54,503 bases of DNA from a virus. Every line of letters starts with the position of its first letter. Position 1 is the first letter of the stretch. Under the pieces are notes generated by a model. The model had not been told where the DNA came from. It ran no database searches and was given only the letters and a program-made list of their open reading frames with translations. The stretch spans positions 1 through 54,503 of IMG/VR virus record IMGVR_UViG_3300031957_001318, one strand, 5' to 3'. This document shows, piece after piece, positions 47,719-54,383 of this stretch. A program made the position numbers and the translations under genes.

Positions 47719-48788
47719 AACTCACAACCGAGAAAAAACCGCTACTGGCAGCGCTGTCAAACCTCAGCAAAGTAGTAGAGCGCAAGAACACCATGCCTGT
47801 ATTGGGCAATATCCTTATGGCTATCAAGGATGGTGAGTTGCATATGCGAGCGACTGACCTTGATATTGAGGCGGGTGTTGCAGTTGAGTGCGAGGCGACA
47901 GAACCCGGCGCAACGACTGTATCGGCGTCTATGCTTCTGGATATTGTCAAGAAGGCACCGGACGGGGCGCTTATTAAACTCGCACACGCCAACGAAACTC
48001 TAACCGTGTCCTATGGCCGATCCAGCTTCAAGCTTGCAACACTGTCAGCCGATGATTTTCCTGTCATGGCATCGGATCAATACAGTTATAGCCTAAGCCT
48101 AGATGACGGGGAACTTGCGTACCTACTGAAACCGGCATTCGCGCAATCGACTGAGGAAACGCGATACTACCTTAACGGTATCTATCTACACCCAACCGAT
48201 GCGGGTATCACGAGTGTTGCAACGGACGGGCATAAACTTGCACGCTGCATTATTGACCGGCAAGAGGACTTTGCGGGCATCATCATCCCGCGCAAAACGG
48301 TTGCTATTCTTAAGGGCATTGATGGGCCTGTAACGATTGACGTTAGCGAAACCAAAATCCGTGTTTCGTCGCGCGCTATGGTTATCGTGTCCAAGGTTGT
48401 GGATGGCACGTTTCCGAATTACTCGGCTGTTATCCCCACGGACTACACCAGCCGCGCGCAGGTCAACGGAGATGATATTCGCAAGGCCTCTGATCGAGTT
48501 GCGACTGTATCAGACGGCAAGGCACGAGCTGTGAAGCTGTCATTCAAGGATGGCGGTATTGGTCTTTCGTCACGCAGCGGGATTGACGAGGCGCACGACG
48601 AGATTGACGCGGACGTTGATGGGGAACATATTGAACTTGGCGTGAATGCTGGATACTTAAAAGACACCATGGCCGAGTGTGATAGCGCCACAGTGACGAT
48701 TGAGTACAGTGGAAAGGGTGGCCCTATGGTGTTCCGACCGGACGATGACGCCGGGTTTATGGCGCTTGTGATGCCGTTTAGGGGGTAA
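47715..48788 (+). CDS. dnaN: DNA polymerase III beta subunit (sliding clamp)
   Basis: 357 residues, a full three-domain clamp: MKLTTEKKPLLAALSNLSKV, VVERKNTMPVLGNILM, the middle YLNGIYLHPTDAGITSVATD then GHKLARCI, and the C-terminal MALVMPFRG. The length and the ATDGHKLA motif are typical of DnaN. No DNA polymerase gene was found in this genome, so the clamp probably tethers the host replicase or other host enzymes on phage DNA. Confidence 0.95.
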   Translation: MKLTTEKKPLLAALSNLSKVVERKNTMPVLGNILMAIKDGELHMRATDLDIEAGVAVECEATEPGATTVSASMLLDIVKKAPDGALIKLAHANETLTVSYGRSSFKLATLSADDFPVMASDQYSYSLSLDDGELAYLLKPAFAQSTEETRYYLNGIYLHPTDAGITSVATDGHKLARCIIDRQEDFAGIIIPRKTVAILKGIDGPVTIDVSETKIRVSSRAMVIVSKVVDGTFPNYSAVIPTDYTSRAQVNGDDIRKASDRVATVSDGKARAVKLSFKDGGIGLSSRSGIDEAHDEIDADVDGEHIELGVNAGYLKDTMAECDSATVTIEYSGKGGPMVFRPDDDAGFMALVMPFRG

Positions 48789-48792
48789 AAAT

Positions 48793-48978
48793 ATGGATAA
48801 TGATATGACTATGACAAAAGAACAAATGGCAATGTGCTTCAACGAGTGGATGCAGCGATATGTTGATGATCCACAATCATTTGAAGTGGAATTCCAAACG
48901 GTTGCGCGCTTTTTGACAGAAGATGATCCTACATACGGCGATGAGTGCGCGGCTTACATGTTTAGCATTCTGGAATAA
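48793..48978 (+). CDS. Small acidic protein
   Basis: 61 residues, very acidic and Met-rich at the start (MDNDMTMTKEQMAMCFNEWM), helical. It follows dnaN by 4 bases in the same operon. A small regulator or clamp-binding protein is possible, but no clear clamp-binding motif is visible. Function unknown. Confidence 0.65.
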   Translation: MDNDMTMTKEQMAMCFNEWMQRYVDDPQSFEVEFQTVARFLTEDDPTYGDECAAYMFSILE

Positions 48979-49004
48979 AAACAACCCACCCCGCGTTTTT
49001 CCTG

Positions 49005-49034
49005 TTGACGGATGGCGCGGGGTTTGTGTATGGT
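49005..49034 (+). promoter_or_regulatory. Promoter of the PRTase-like gene
   Basis: TTGACG at 49005-49010, an 18-base spacer and TATGGT at 49029-49034, followed by AGGAGG and the ATG at 49059. The -10 box TATGGT and spacing equal those at 40486-40515. Confidence 0.65.
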
Positions 49035-49058
49035 GGGGGTATCAGATAGGAGGTTGAT

Positions 49059-49397
49059 ATGGCATGGCAGCGGATGACGGAACAAGAATGGCGCGAGCAT
49101 TTTTTCCGTGCATTAGATGATATTGAGGCATCACAGTTTGACTTTGTAACTGGCGCAGGCCGTTCTGGCGCTGTTGCTGCGGTTTATGCCTCTCACTATC
49201 TTGGACTTCCATTTAAGCCGCACAAGTCAGGAAATTACACCGATGATAGTGCGGTGCTCATTGTTGATACTGTTGAGTACACTGGCAAGACGCTAAGGAA
49301 AGCAAAATCTTGGTATGAACGAAAAGGACTGATTGCTGTGACGGCATATGCAATCAAGGAAGAACACGGGCATTACTTCAAAATGTGGTATGAATAA
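49059..49397 (+). CDS. Phosphoribosyltransferase-like protein
   Basis: 112 residues. The type I PRTase loop VLIVDTVEYTGKTLRKA (the VDxxxxTGxTL signature) lies at about residues 67-83, preceded by a Rossmann-type half (FDFVTGAGRSGAVAAVYASH, LGLPF). It is shorter than most PRTases but the PRPP-binding core is present. A role in nucleotide salvage or nucleobase modification is likely; substrate is not known. Own promoter and terminator. Confidence 0.85.
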   Translation: MAWQRMTEQEWREHFFRALDDIEASQFDFVTGAGRSGAVAAVYASHYLGLPFKPHKSGNYTDDSAVLIVDTVEYTGKTLRKAKSWYERKGLIAVTAYAIKEEHGHYFKMWYE

Positions 49398-49400
49398 CAA

Positions 49401-49430
49401 AAAAAAGCCCGCCTCACTGGCGGGTTTCTT
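49401..49430. terminator. Bidirectional terminator
   Basis: CCCGCC (49409-14) and GGCGGG (49420-25), loop TCACT, with A-run on the left and TTTCTT on the right, between convergent genes. It can work for both strands. Confidence 0.88.
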
Positions 49431-49740
49431 CATACTCAATCAGCAAGTCCAAGAAGTGCCGCGCTTTCTTCAAATCCTGTACACCACCCTTGTCTTTCCA
49501 TCTGGTGACATACTTGATAACAGACCCCTCCATGAAACCAATCCCATTCGCCATGCAATATTCTACCGGCTGAATGGCTTTCGTCTTGTAGTGGTCGCCG
49601 CCTTCTTGGTGTTGTAGAGCGCTTTTTGCAAATGGATTCATGGATACGATAGGACCATTATACCCCGCGTCCATCCTGCACCATGGGCATTCTGTTCCAG
49701 AATAGATACCATGCGTCATGCAATTCCGCTGTACACTCAT
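49414..49740 (-). CDS. DUF3310 (SaV-like) protein
   Basis: 108 residues. The C-terminal half is DUF3310: HYKTKAIQPVEYCMANGIGF, then GSVIKYVTRWKDKGGVQDLK and ARHFLDLLIEYE. DUF3310 proteins are common in phages; a nucleotide-binding or kinase-related role is proposed in the SaV-like group. The N-terminal part has a CxxC (ECPWCRM). ATG 49740 follows GGAGGGG. Confidence 0.85.
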   Translation of the reverse strand: MSVQRNCMTHGIYSGTECPWCRMDAGYNGPIVSMNPFAKSALQHQEGGDHYKTKAIQPVEYCMANGIGFMEGSVIKYVTRWKDKGGVQDLKKARHFLDLLIEYEETRQ

Positions 49741-49742
49741 AT

Positions 49743-50840
49743 TCAACCCCTCCTAATCGGCTCAATAGCCTGCATAATCAACCCGTCTTTATCGCAGAAC
49801 GTCAACGACTGCAAAGCGCGCCTAGACGAGAACCCGGACCCGTATTCATCGGCAGGGCAGAACGCGCGCAAAGACCACCACTTAACGCCGGGGAAGTCCT
49901 TGATGCTGTCGTGGTGAATGTGCCCTGTGAGCAAGTGCCTATCACGCGCCATAGACCATTCAGGGCAAGTGTCTGCAAGGTGCATGGCTAGGCGTTGCGC
50001 TGGGTGACGGTCGCCATGATGCGATGCCACAAGTGCCACGCCATGCCTAATCCAATATGTATCCCGTTGCGCATCCTCAATCGTTACCATTGGTGCAAGA
50101 CGATACCTAGCGGCAAGGGCAAAGTGTAGGATCAAATGCGAGTGTTGATCGTGATTCCCTCGCTGGACCCTAACCGTAACCTTTGAATGCCGCTCTGCCA
50201 GCCCGTCGATCACATTGCAGATCGCATGAATGGCAACCTCAGATACCTTGTACAACCGTCCGTCAGTATCCACCACATGCTTGCGGGATTGCGTGTGCCC
50301 CTCGTTATCGTCGGCGTGCAACGTATCCCCGCCAAGGATCAGCACGGCATGGTCGCTCGCTGGAGTGCGAGACCATAGACGATCAAACGCCGTGATAAGG
50401 TCAGTGCGCGCTAGGTCTAGGTCATAATCCTGTCCGCCCGTTTCACGCCCCCACGCCTTCATGCCGAAATGCGCATCCATCAGCGGGTATACAGTGAGCA
50501 GCCCATCACCAACCGGCTTGATAGGATTAGGCCGATACGTTGGCACGTTCTGGAATGCGTCACGGATGGTTTCTAGATGATCCTCTGTGGCGGTTTCCGG
50601 CACGTCAAACACATAGTAGGTCGAGCGATCATCCTGTTTAACCCACATGGCCCTAGGAGTACCCGCCGCGCCATCTGACTGTGCGGCTTGCTTGGCGATT
50701 GGGTCCGCGTCAACCCATCGCCGCGCACGCTCCCAGCGGCTACGGGCAGACCTGTAAGAAATACCAAGACGGCTTGCAACTTGCCTTAGCGTTAGGCCGG
50801 ATTGTTTCAGGTCGTAGACTTGTTTTTGTTCTGGCGTCAC
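49743..50840 (-). CDS. Metallophosphoesterase with N-terminal helix-turn-helix
   Basis: 365 residues, GTG start at 50840 overlapping the upstream stop. An N-terminal sigma/resolvase-type HTH (GLTLRQVASRLGISYRSARS) at about 15-40 is joined to a calcineurin-like phosphoesterase with PLMDAHFGMK, LILGGDTLHADD, VQRGNHDQHSH, VALVASHHGDRH and HLLTGHIHHDS. It could be a DNA-end nuclease or phosphatase with a DNA-binding module; Mre11-like function is not shown. Confidence 0.88.
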   Translation of the reverse strand: MTPEQKQVYDLKQSGLTLRQVASRLGISYRSARSRWERARRWVDADPIAKQAAQSDGAAGTPRAMWVKQDDRSTYYVFDVPETATEDHLETIRDAFQNVPTYRPNPIKPVGDGLLTVYPLMDAHFGMKAWGRETGGQDYDLDLARTDLITAFDRLWSRTPASDHAVLILGGDTLHADDNEGHTQSRKHVVDTDGRLYKVSEVAIHAICNVIDGLAERHSKVTVRVQRGNHDQHSHLILHFALAARYRLAPMVTIEDAQRDTYWIRHGVALVASHHGDRHPAQRLAMHLADTCPEWSMARDRHLLTGHIHHDSIKDFPGVKWWSLRAFCPADEYGSGFSSRRALQSLTFCDKDGLIMQAIEPIRRG

Positions 50841-51100
50841 CAGATATCCTCCGAATATAGGTCTCGCTGGCAGGTTGTTCCATTTGGAATTTGCCCAGCA
50901 ACCCAAGCAATTTGCATGGCCTGCACACGGTTTACAAATCGGCCCTTGCTTGTCAGAAATCCTTGACAAACGTAATGAATTGCACCTTTTGGCAAGAATT
51001 GCTCAGCGCAGCGCAAAACCTGCCCATGACGGGCAGGCTTCGGTAGACTAATGGTAACACCATCGTATTGAATGGCGGCGGCGGTGATACGTTCGGTCAT
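50837..51100 (-). CDS. Hypothetical phage protein
   Basis: 87 residues, mixed, beginning with TERITAAAIQYDGVTISLPK and containing GAIHYVCQGFLTSKGRFVNR and QAMQIAWVAGQI, a pattern found in conserved small phage proteins. Coupled to the phosphoesterase and to the gene upstream by 4-base overlaps. No function known. Confidence 0.75.
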   Translation of the reverse strand: MTERITAAAIQYDGVTISLPKPARHGQVLRCAEQFLPKGAIHYVCQGFLTSKGRFVNRVQAMQIAWVAGQIPNGTTCQRDLYSEDIW

Positions 51101-51285
51101 TCTCCATATTCCCCGCGCATGGCACCAATGATGCAGTCGAACATTACAAATATTGTTTCAGCATCAACATTCATTCCTTTAAGCGTCAGGAACCAATCTT
51201 CAAACGTACTGTCAGTATCGTTTTTCCACCAATCGTTTTCAGCATTCCACTCTTTGAATGCCTCAATATCGTCACCGCTAATCAT
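51097..51285 (-). CDS. Small acidic protein
   Basis: 62 residues, Trp- and Asp-rich (EAFKEWNAENDWWKNDTDST), ending in a helix (VDAETIFVMFDCIIGAMRG). Overlaps neighbours by 4 bases. Possibly a small regulator or DNA mimic; composition is the only hint. Confidence 0.65.
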   Translation of the reverse strand: MISGDDIEAFKEWNAENDWWKNDTDSTFEDWFLTLKGMNVDAETIFVMFDCIIGAMRGEYGE

Positions 51286-51563
51286 GTATCAAACCCCCAA
51301 TGCAGTTGTTCAAAACCACTACCATTCACAAGCATACAAGTAAAACCAGTCGGCAATTCCGCGACAATCAGGAAAGCGCCGGTTAGCGGATTTGCATAAG
51401 TAACAATGCGCGCGCCGTCCGAAACACCCTCCGACGCTGCAACATATCCGTTGTTTTCATGGTATTCATCAGCGACATGACGCGGCACACAATCGAGCGC
51501 ATAGGCTGGCGCGGTTGCGCAGGTTGACAGGGCGGCGCACAGGGCCAGTGTGGCGAACTTCAC
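51282..51563 (-). CDS. Small secreted protein with signal peptide
   Basis: 93 residues, GTG start at 51563 after GGAGGGAATGAA. Residues 1-20 form a signal peptide (KFATLALCAALSTCATAPAYA), followed by a mature domain with cysteines (DCVPRHVADEYHENNGYVAA, ELPTGFTCMLVNGSGFE). It resembles periplasmic or secreted accessory proteins encoded by phages. It may act in the envelope during infection, for instance in exclusion or lysis. Confidence 0.75.
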   Translation of the reverse strand: MKFATLALCAALSTCATAPAYALDCVPRHVADEYHENNGYVAASEGVSDGARIVTYANPLTGAFLIVAELPTGFTCMLVNGSGFEQLHWGFDT

Positions 51564-51564
51564 T

Positions 51565-51741
51565 TCATTCCCTCCAATACCACTCCCACGAGCGGCGGCA
51601 ATGGCGCTCTGTGAAAATCCAAACCCACACGCGCCAGAATGTGGACCTGTCTTGCAACGCATAAGCGCGGCTGCAAAGCGACTGTGATTTATCCTTGAAA
51701 ATAGCGTCATGCATCACGCGAGACAAATCACTGATATGCAT
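51565..51741 (-). CDS. 58-residue basic protein
   Basis: ATG at 51741 after a GGAGG site. N-terminal MHISDLSRVMHDAIFKDKSQ, then a Trp- and Arg-rich half (FWRVWVWIFTERHCRRSWEW). It ends directly before the start of the secreted protein gene and is probably coupled to it. Not recognised; could bind nucleic acid or membranes. Confidence 0.62.
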   Translation of the reverse strand: MHISDLSRVMHDAIFKDKSQSLCSRAYALQDRSTFWRVWVWIFTERHCRRSWEWYWRE

Positions 51742-51882
51742 ATTAGCCTCCTGAGCAATATGGCCGGTTTCTATGCCTCAAGGCTAGGAGGTATCGCCAA
51801 GGCAAAGGATCACCGGAAACCATGGATACCGTAGCATGTAGTTAGGTGGATGTAAAGAAGCCCGCGCGGTGGCGGGCTTAGT
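51742..51882. other. Intergenic region with terminator
   Basis: No gene is supported. A minus-strand hairpin (AAGCCCGC and GCGGGCTT, 51858-51879) follows the lipoprotein gene and acts probably as its terminator. The U tract after it is short (CTTTA). Confidence 0.6.
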
Positions 51883-52134
51883 TTAGAAGCGAACAGTGTT
51901 TCCCTTGAACCATCCAGAGCAAACAACGCCATCAACTGGCGTTCCATTTGGCGAGATGGCGGTAAACGCAGTCCTAAACGTATCGCGTTCGTCGCAACCA
52001 AACAACGAATACCCAGTTACTTGGATATTTGTATACCCCATCTGTTCAAGTGTTTGCCGTGCACCGTCAGCATCGGAACACGCCGAAAGAATGACGGAGC
52101 TAGCGATAAGAGCGGCAGCCAAAATACTTTTCAT
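51883..52134 (-). CDS. Phage lipoprotein
   Basis: 83 residues from ATG 52134 (52137 also possible). Signal peptide with lipobox LSAC (residues 15-18 from the second Met), then a mature domain SDADGARQTLEQMGYTNIQV, SLFGCDERDTFRTAFTAISP and GVVCSGWFKGNTVRF. I recognise the pattern of a small cysteine-containing lipoprotein common in prophages of many bacteria. A superinfection-exclusion or surface role has been suggested for such proteins. Confidence 0.82.
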   Translation of the reverse strand: MKSILAAALIASSVILSACSDADGARQTLEQMGYTNIQVTGYSLFGCDERDTFRTAFTAISPNGTPVDGVVCSGWFKGNTVRF

Positions 52135-52143
52135 CATCTCACC

Positions 52144-52350
52144 TCAAAACGTAATCGTGATTTTGTCGCCGGGGTAGAAGCGGTAGGTGGCATCTGTATC
52201 ATTGAATTCGCCGAAGTTATCATGCACTTCACCAAATGTAGAAATCCAAATGCTGTTCCCGCTTTCAGTCTTCACAATCAAATCACCATCACTATCAATA
52301 AACGCCACACACTCGCCGCGATCCTTTTCGTCATCATACTCAAACTTCAT
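52144..52350 (-). CDS. Hypothetical acidic protein
   Basis: 68 residues from ATG 52350 (GGAGG seven bases upstream). Acidic, beta-rich (KDRGECVAFIDSDGDLIVKT, GNSIWISTFGEV, ATYRFYPGDKITITF). It is the first gene after the promoter at 52383-52411. Function unknown. Confidence 0.72.
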   Translation of the reverse strand: MKFEYDDEKDRGECVAFIDSDGDLIVKTESGNSIWISTFGEVHDNFGEFNDTDATYRFYPGDKITITF

Positions 52351-52382
52351 AGCCAAACCTCCTTTTTCATGCTGGCCCTTAC

Positions 52383-52411
52383 CTCATACACCACCCCTAA
52401 TCCCATGTCAA
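52383..52411 (-). promoter_or_regulatory. Minus-strand promoter
   Basis: TTGACA at 52411-52406, a 17-base spacer and TATGAG at 52388-52383. It starts immediately after a terminator (52413-52436) and drives the 68-residue and lipoprotein genes. Confidence 0.7.
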
Positions 52412-52412
52412 C

Positions 52413-52436
52413 AAAAAAGACCCGCCTAAGCGAGCC
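52413..52436 (-). terminator. Terminator of the small-RNA region
   Basis: On minus, GGCTCGC and GCGGGTC form a seven-pair stem (two G-U pairs) with loop TTAG, followed by TTTTTT. It ends the transcript of the region 52413-52550. Confidence 0.78.
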
Positions 52437-52550
52437 TTTGCATTGTAGTCTATGTTATGTCGTCGCTTCTAATTCAAGGCGGGTACAGGGGTCTGCGATT
52501 GGTAGTACATCGAAAATCCAGTTCCGCCATGTTAATGCCTCGCTGTTAGT
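52413..52550 (-). ncRNA. Candidate small RNA (about 138 nt)
   Basis: Upstream there is a minus-strand TTGACG (52586-52581), 18-base spacer and TACCCT (52562-52557); downstream the hairpin plus T run at 52413-52436. Between them the start AGCGAGGCATT and the end AATGC..CTCGCT pair with each other, and an inner GGCGG..CCCGCC can pair. A short ORF of 18 codons (ATG 52530) with GAGG at fair distance lies inside. So it may be a small regulatory RNA, a leader or a dual-function RNA. Confidence 0.5.
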
Positions 52551-52556
52551 GGTATA

Positions 52557-52586
52557 AGGGTAGCACGTCGCAGCGGATTGCGTCAA
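52557..52586 (-). promoter_or_regulatory. Promoter of the candidate small RNA
   Basis: TTGACG at 52586-52581 overlaps the stop of the o-spanin gene, with 18 bases to TACCCT at 52562-52557. Spacing equals other phage promoters here. Confidence 0.55.
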
Positions 52587-52810
52587 GGCACCAAAAACGA
52601 AAAATCAGGGCAAGCGTTCACAAAGTCGGCATAGGCGATGCCGATATCTGCAATGGTCTGCGCCGTGTCATCGTGTGACCGCGTTGGCAGGCTGTTACCC
52701 CATGTCTCGCATAGGGTTGCCTCAGTCTCGGAACCCCGCATCATCAAGTTCCCGCAACCGCTGAGCGCGATCAACGTTAACCCTGCGACGAATGTCCTTA
52801 GCGTTTTCAT
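52583..52810 (-). CDS. Rz1: Rz1-like o-spanin lipoprotein
   Basis: 75 residues from ATG 52810 (GGAGG eight bases upstream). A short signal peptide with lipobox LSGC (FVAGLTLIALSGC) is followed by a mature part with CETWGNSLPTRSHDDTAQTI and a C-terminal VNACPDF. It begins inside the Rz-like gene in another frame, the classic embedded spanin arrangement. It would sit in the outer membrane and, with Rz, fuse the membranes at the end of lysis. Confidence 0.87.
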   Translation of the reverse strand: MKTLRTFVAGLTLIALSGCGNLMMRGSETEATLCETWGNSLPTRSHDDTAQTIADIGIAYADFVNACPDFSFLVP

Positions 52811-52943
52811 AGTCATCCTCCATGGCGTCTTGGTTAGCGTCACTCTCGCCAGACGCGCGGCCTCGCCAGTATGCCACAAGAGCGCCAAGGATAGCAACCC
52901 CTAAAGTCCCTAGGATTGTGGGGATAAGGTCTAGGCCGAACAT
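52722..52943 (-). CDS. Rz: Rz-like i-spanin
   Basis: 73 residues: one N-terminal membrane segment (LIPTILGTLGVAILGALVAYW) and a charged helical periplasmic part (ENAKDIRRRVNVDRAQRLRE). Together with the embedded o-spanin gene this is a spanin pair. It overlaps the 62-residue gene by 13 bases. It is at the short end for Rz-like proteins, which is common for alphaproteobacterial phages. Confidence 0.85.
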   Translation of the reverse strand: MFGLDLIPTILGTLGVAILGALVAYWRGRASGESDANQDAMEDDYENAKDIRRRVNVDRAQRLRELDDAGFRD

Positions 52944-53119
52944 GCGTCACCAAACTTAGCCATAGCGTTAGCTGCGATATCATCAAGAACCGCGTTAAGA
53001 TCATCTAGTGACTTGCCGCGCAGGGCCTCTTGGTATGCCGCCTTAGCAACATCCTTCAGCATAGGTCCGATAAGTTCAACGTCTTTGATGCTGATACTAA
53101 TGCTTGCGATATCTGCCAT
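52931..53119 (-). CDS. Hypothetical protein of the lysis cassette
   Basis: 62 residues, helical and moderately acidic (IKDVELIGPMLKDVAKAAYQ, DLNAVLDDIAANAMAKFG). It lies between the holin-like and spanin genes, with overlaps on both sides. No membrane segment. Function unknown. Confidence 0.7.
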   Translation of the reverse strand: MADIASISISIKDVELIGPMLKDVAKAAYQEALRGKSLDDLNAVLDDIAANAMAKFGDACSA

Positions 53120-53319
53120 TACTCACTCCCTTGCGGAACCAGTCGCCCCACGATACCCAACACCATAAGAACAGCCGTCACGGTAGACGCCAGATCATCC
53201 GGAACCCTAGCCTTCAAATCATCCGGCACGAACAGCCACGCACCCTGAATAGCCCCAGCGAGCGCCATAGCCTGCACAGACCACCACCGCCACGCTTTCT
53301 TTGCATCCCTCACAAGCAT
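53119..53319 (-). CDS. Holin-like protein
   Basis: 66 residues from ATG 53319 (overlapping the endolysin end). Basic N-terminus (MLVRDAKKAWRWWSVQ), a first membrane segment (AMALAGAIQGAWLFVP), a short loop, and a second membrane segment (LASTVTAVLMVLGIVGRLVP). Two-pass form and position between endolysin and spanins fit a class II holin or holin-like family of alphaproteobacterial phages. It would control lysis time. Confidence 0.8.
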   Translation of the reverse strand: MLVRDAKKAWRWWSVQAMALAGAIQGAWLFVPDDLKARVPDDLASTVTAVLMVLGIVGRLVPQGSE

Positions 53320-53320
53320 A

Positions 53321-54028
53321 TCAATCCACCTTAAACCAACCGAGAATAATCGACAGTAGGTTAGGGCGCTCTGCGGGGCGTTTTGTCGGACGCGCAGGCA
53401 CAACCGAATAGCCCGAAGCAACCAGAGCGTCACGCCACTTGACGGCCCAATCCGCATACTTCCGCGCTTCAAACGTGCCGTTAACAACCCGCCGCGCCTG
53501 CACGAAATCCAGCTTGCCAGCGTTCGTGTAGTCTGCCAAAGACTTACCAGTAAACATGCCGTTCAACATGCCGTCAAATAGCGCTGGAACCCCATACTCT
53601 AGCGTTGCAGCCTTAGCTGGATCATCAGCCAAACCAAACTTAGCGTAGTTATCCTTTCCGGTAAGCTGCGGCAACCCGCCCCCACGGTAAATCCACCCGT
53701 CGCCGCTCGCCTCATTGCCGTTGCCAAGCATATTGGCGTAAGCGGCACTGGCAAGGGCCTTCGGGCTTCTGGCAAGCTCTTGTTCACGCCCTGCCAGACG
53801 CTTGAACACTTGGCTAATACGCTCAGCGCTGTAGTACATATTTTCGCGCTTGCTGTAATCCATACCGCTTTCGCCTTGCGCCGTGGCAAGGATGTAAGCA
53901 AGATGGTCAACCGAAACGCCGCGATTTACGCCCGCCGAGACAATCGCGTTGATTGTGTCAACTTGCTTTTGACTTAGCGATCCGCCAATGATTTGACGCG
54001 CATCGCTGAAAAATTCATCCATATCCAT
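53321..54028 (-). CDS. Endolysin (glycoside hydrolase family 19 chitinase-like)
   Basis: 235 residues without a signal peptide. The GH19-type core is present: ATAQGESGMDYSKRENMYYS with the catalytic Glu, AYANMLGNGNEASGDGWIYR and RGGGLPQLTGKDNYAKFG, and the C-terminal RRVVNGTFEARKYADWAVKW. These enzymes cut peptidoglycan glycan chains as phage lysins. The C-terminal tail is hydrophobic (LLSIILGWF), maybe a membrane-binding tail. GGAGTG precedes the start. Confidence 0.93.
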   Translation of the reverse strand: MDMDEFFSDARQIIGGSLSQKQVDTINAIVSAGVNRGVSVDHLAYILATAQGESGMDYSKRENMYYSAERISQVFKRLAGREQELARSPKALASAAYANMLGNGNEASGDGWIYRGGGLPQLTGKDNYAKFGLADDPAKAATLEYGVPALFDGMLNGMFTGKSLADYTNAGKLDFVQARRVVNGTFEARKYADWAVKWRDALVASGYSVVPARPTKRPAERPNLLSIILGWFKVD

Positions 54029-54042
54029 ATTCTACACTCCTG

Positions 54043-54156
54043 CTAATGGATTCCTACCGCCCTAAGTATTAGCATGAAACTATCAGCAAACCAATTCAGC
54101 ATACTGACAAGCGCCATGCAAACAAGTGTGAATGTCGGCAGGATTTTAGTCATCAT
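54043..54156 (-). CDS. 37-residue membrane microprotein
   Basis: ATG 54156 overlaps the previous gene's stop (ATGATG). One or two short hydrophobic segments (ILPTFTLVCMALVSML, SFMLILRAVG). It is in the lysis region directly before the endolysin and may be an accessory holin or antiholin; evidence is position only. Confidence 0.58.
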   Translation of the reverse strand: MMTKILPTFTLVCMALVSMLNWFADSFMLILRAVGIH

Positions 54157-54380
54157 TGCAGAGCGTCCGAAATTAGACCAATGATAGCCCGACCCTGATC
54201 GCTTCCAAGGAATGCCACGACCACTAGAACCGCTAGAAAGTGCTTCCATTTTCCCATTACATAAACAAAAGGCCCCAAGGATTCATCATGCTCAGGAAAC
54301 CGATCCAGCACATAACGGACGTTCTGTAGCTCTTCCTCTGAAAGCGGCTCCTTGCTCCAGCCGCGCCTGTCATTGCTCAT
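54153..54380 (-). CDS. Single-pass membrane protein, lysis region
   Basis: 75 residues. A soluble, charged N-terminal part (SNDRRGWSKEPLSEEELQNV, FPEHDESLGPFVYVM) and one membrane segment near the C-terminus (WKHFLAVLVVVAFLGSDQG). Likely anchored in the inner membrane with its N-terminus outside or inside the cytoplasm not known. Its stop overlaps the next start. Antiholin or holin accessory role is a guess. Confidence 0.7.
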   Translation of the reverse strand: MSNDRRGWSKEPLSEEELQNVRYVLDRFPEHDESLGPFVYVMGKWKHFLAVLVVVAFLGSDQGRAIIGLISDALQ

Positions 54381-54383
54381 TTG

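Noticed and set aside
52470-52530. tRNA-like element near 52.5 kb
   Set aside because: Outer arms can pair (GGCGG and CCGCC) but the length of about 51 bases and lack of D and T arms do not fit a tRNA.
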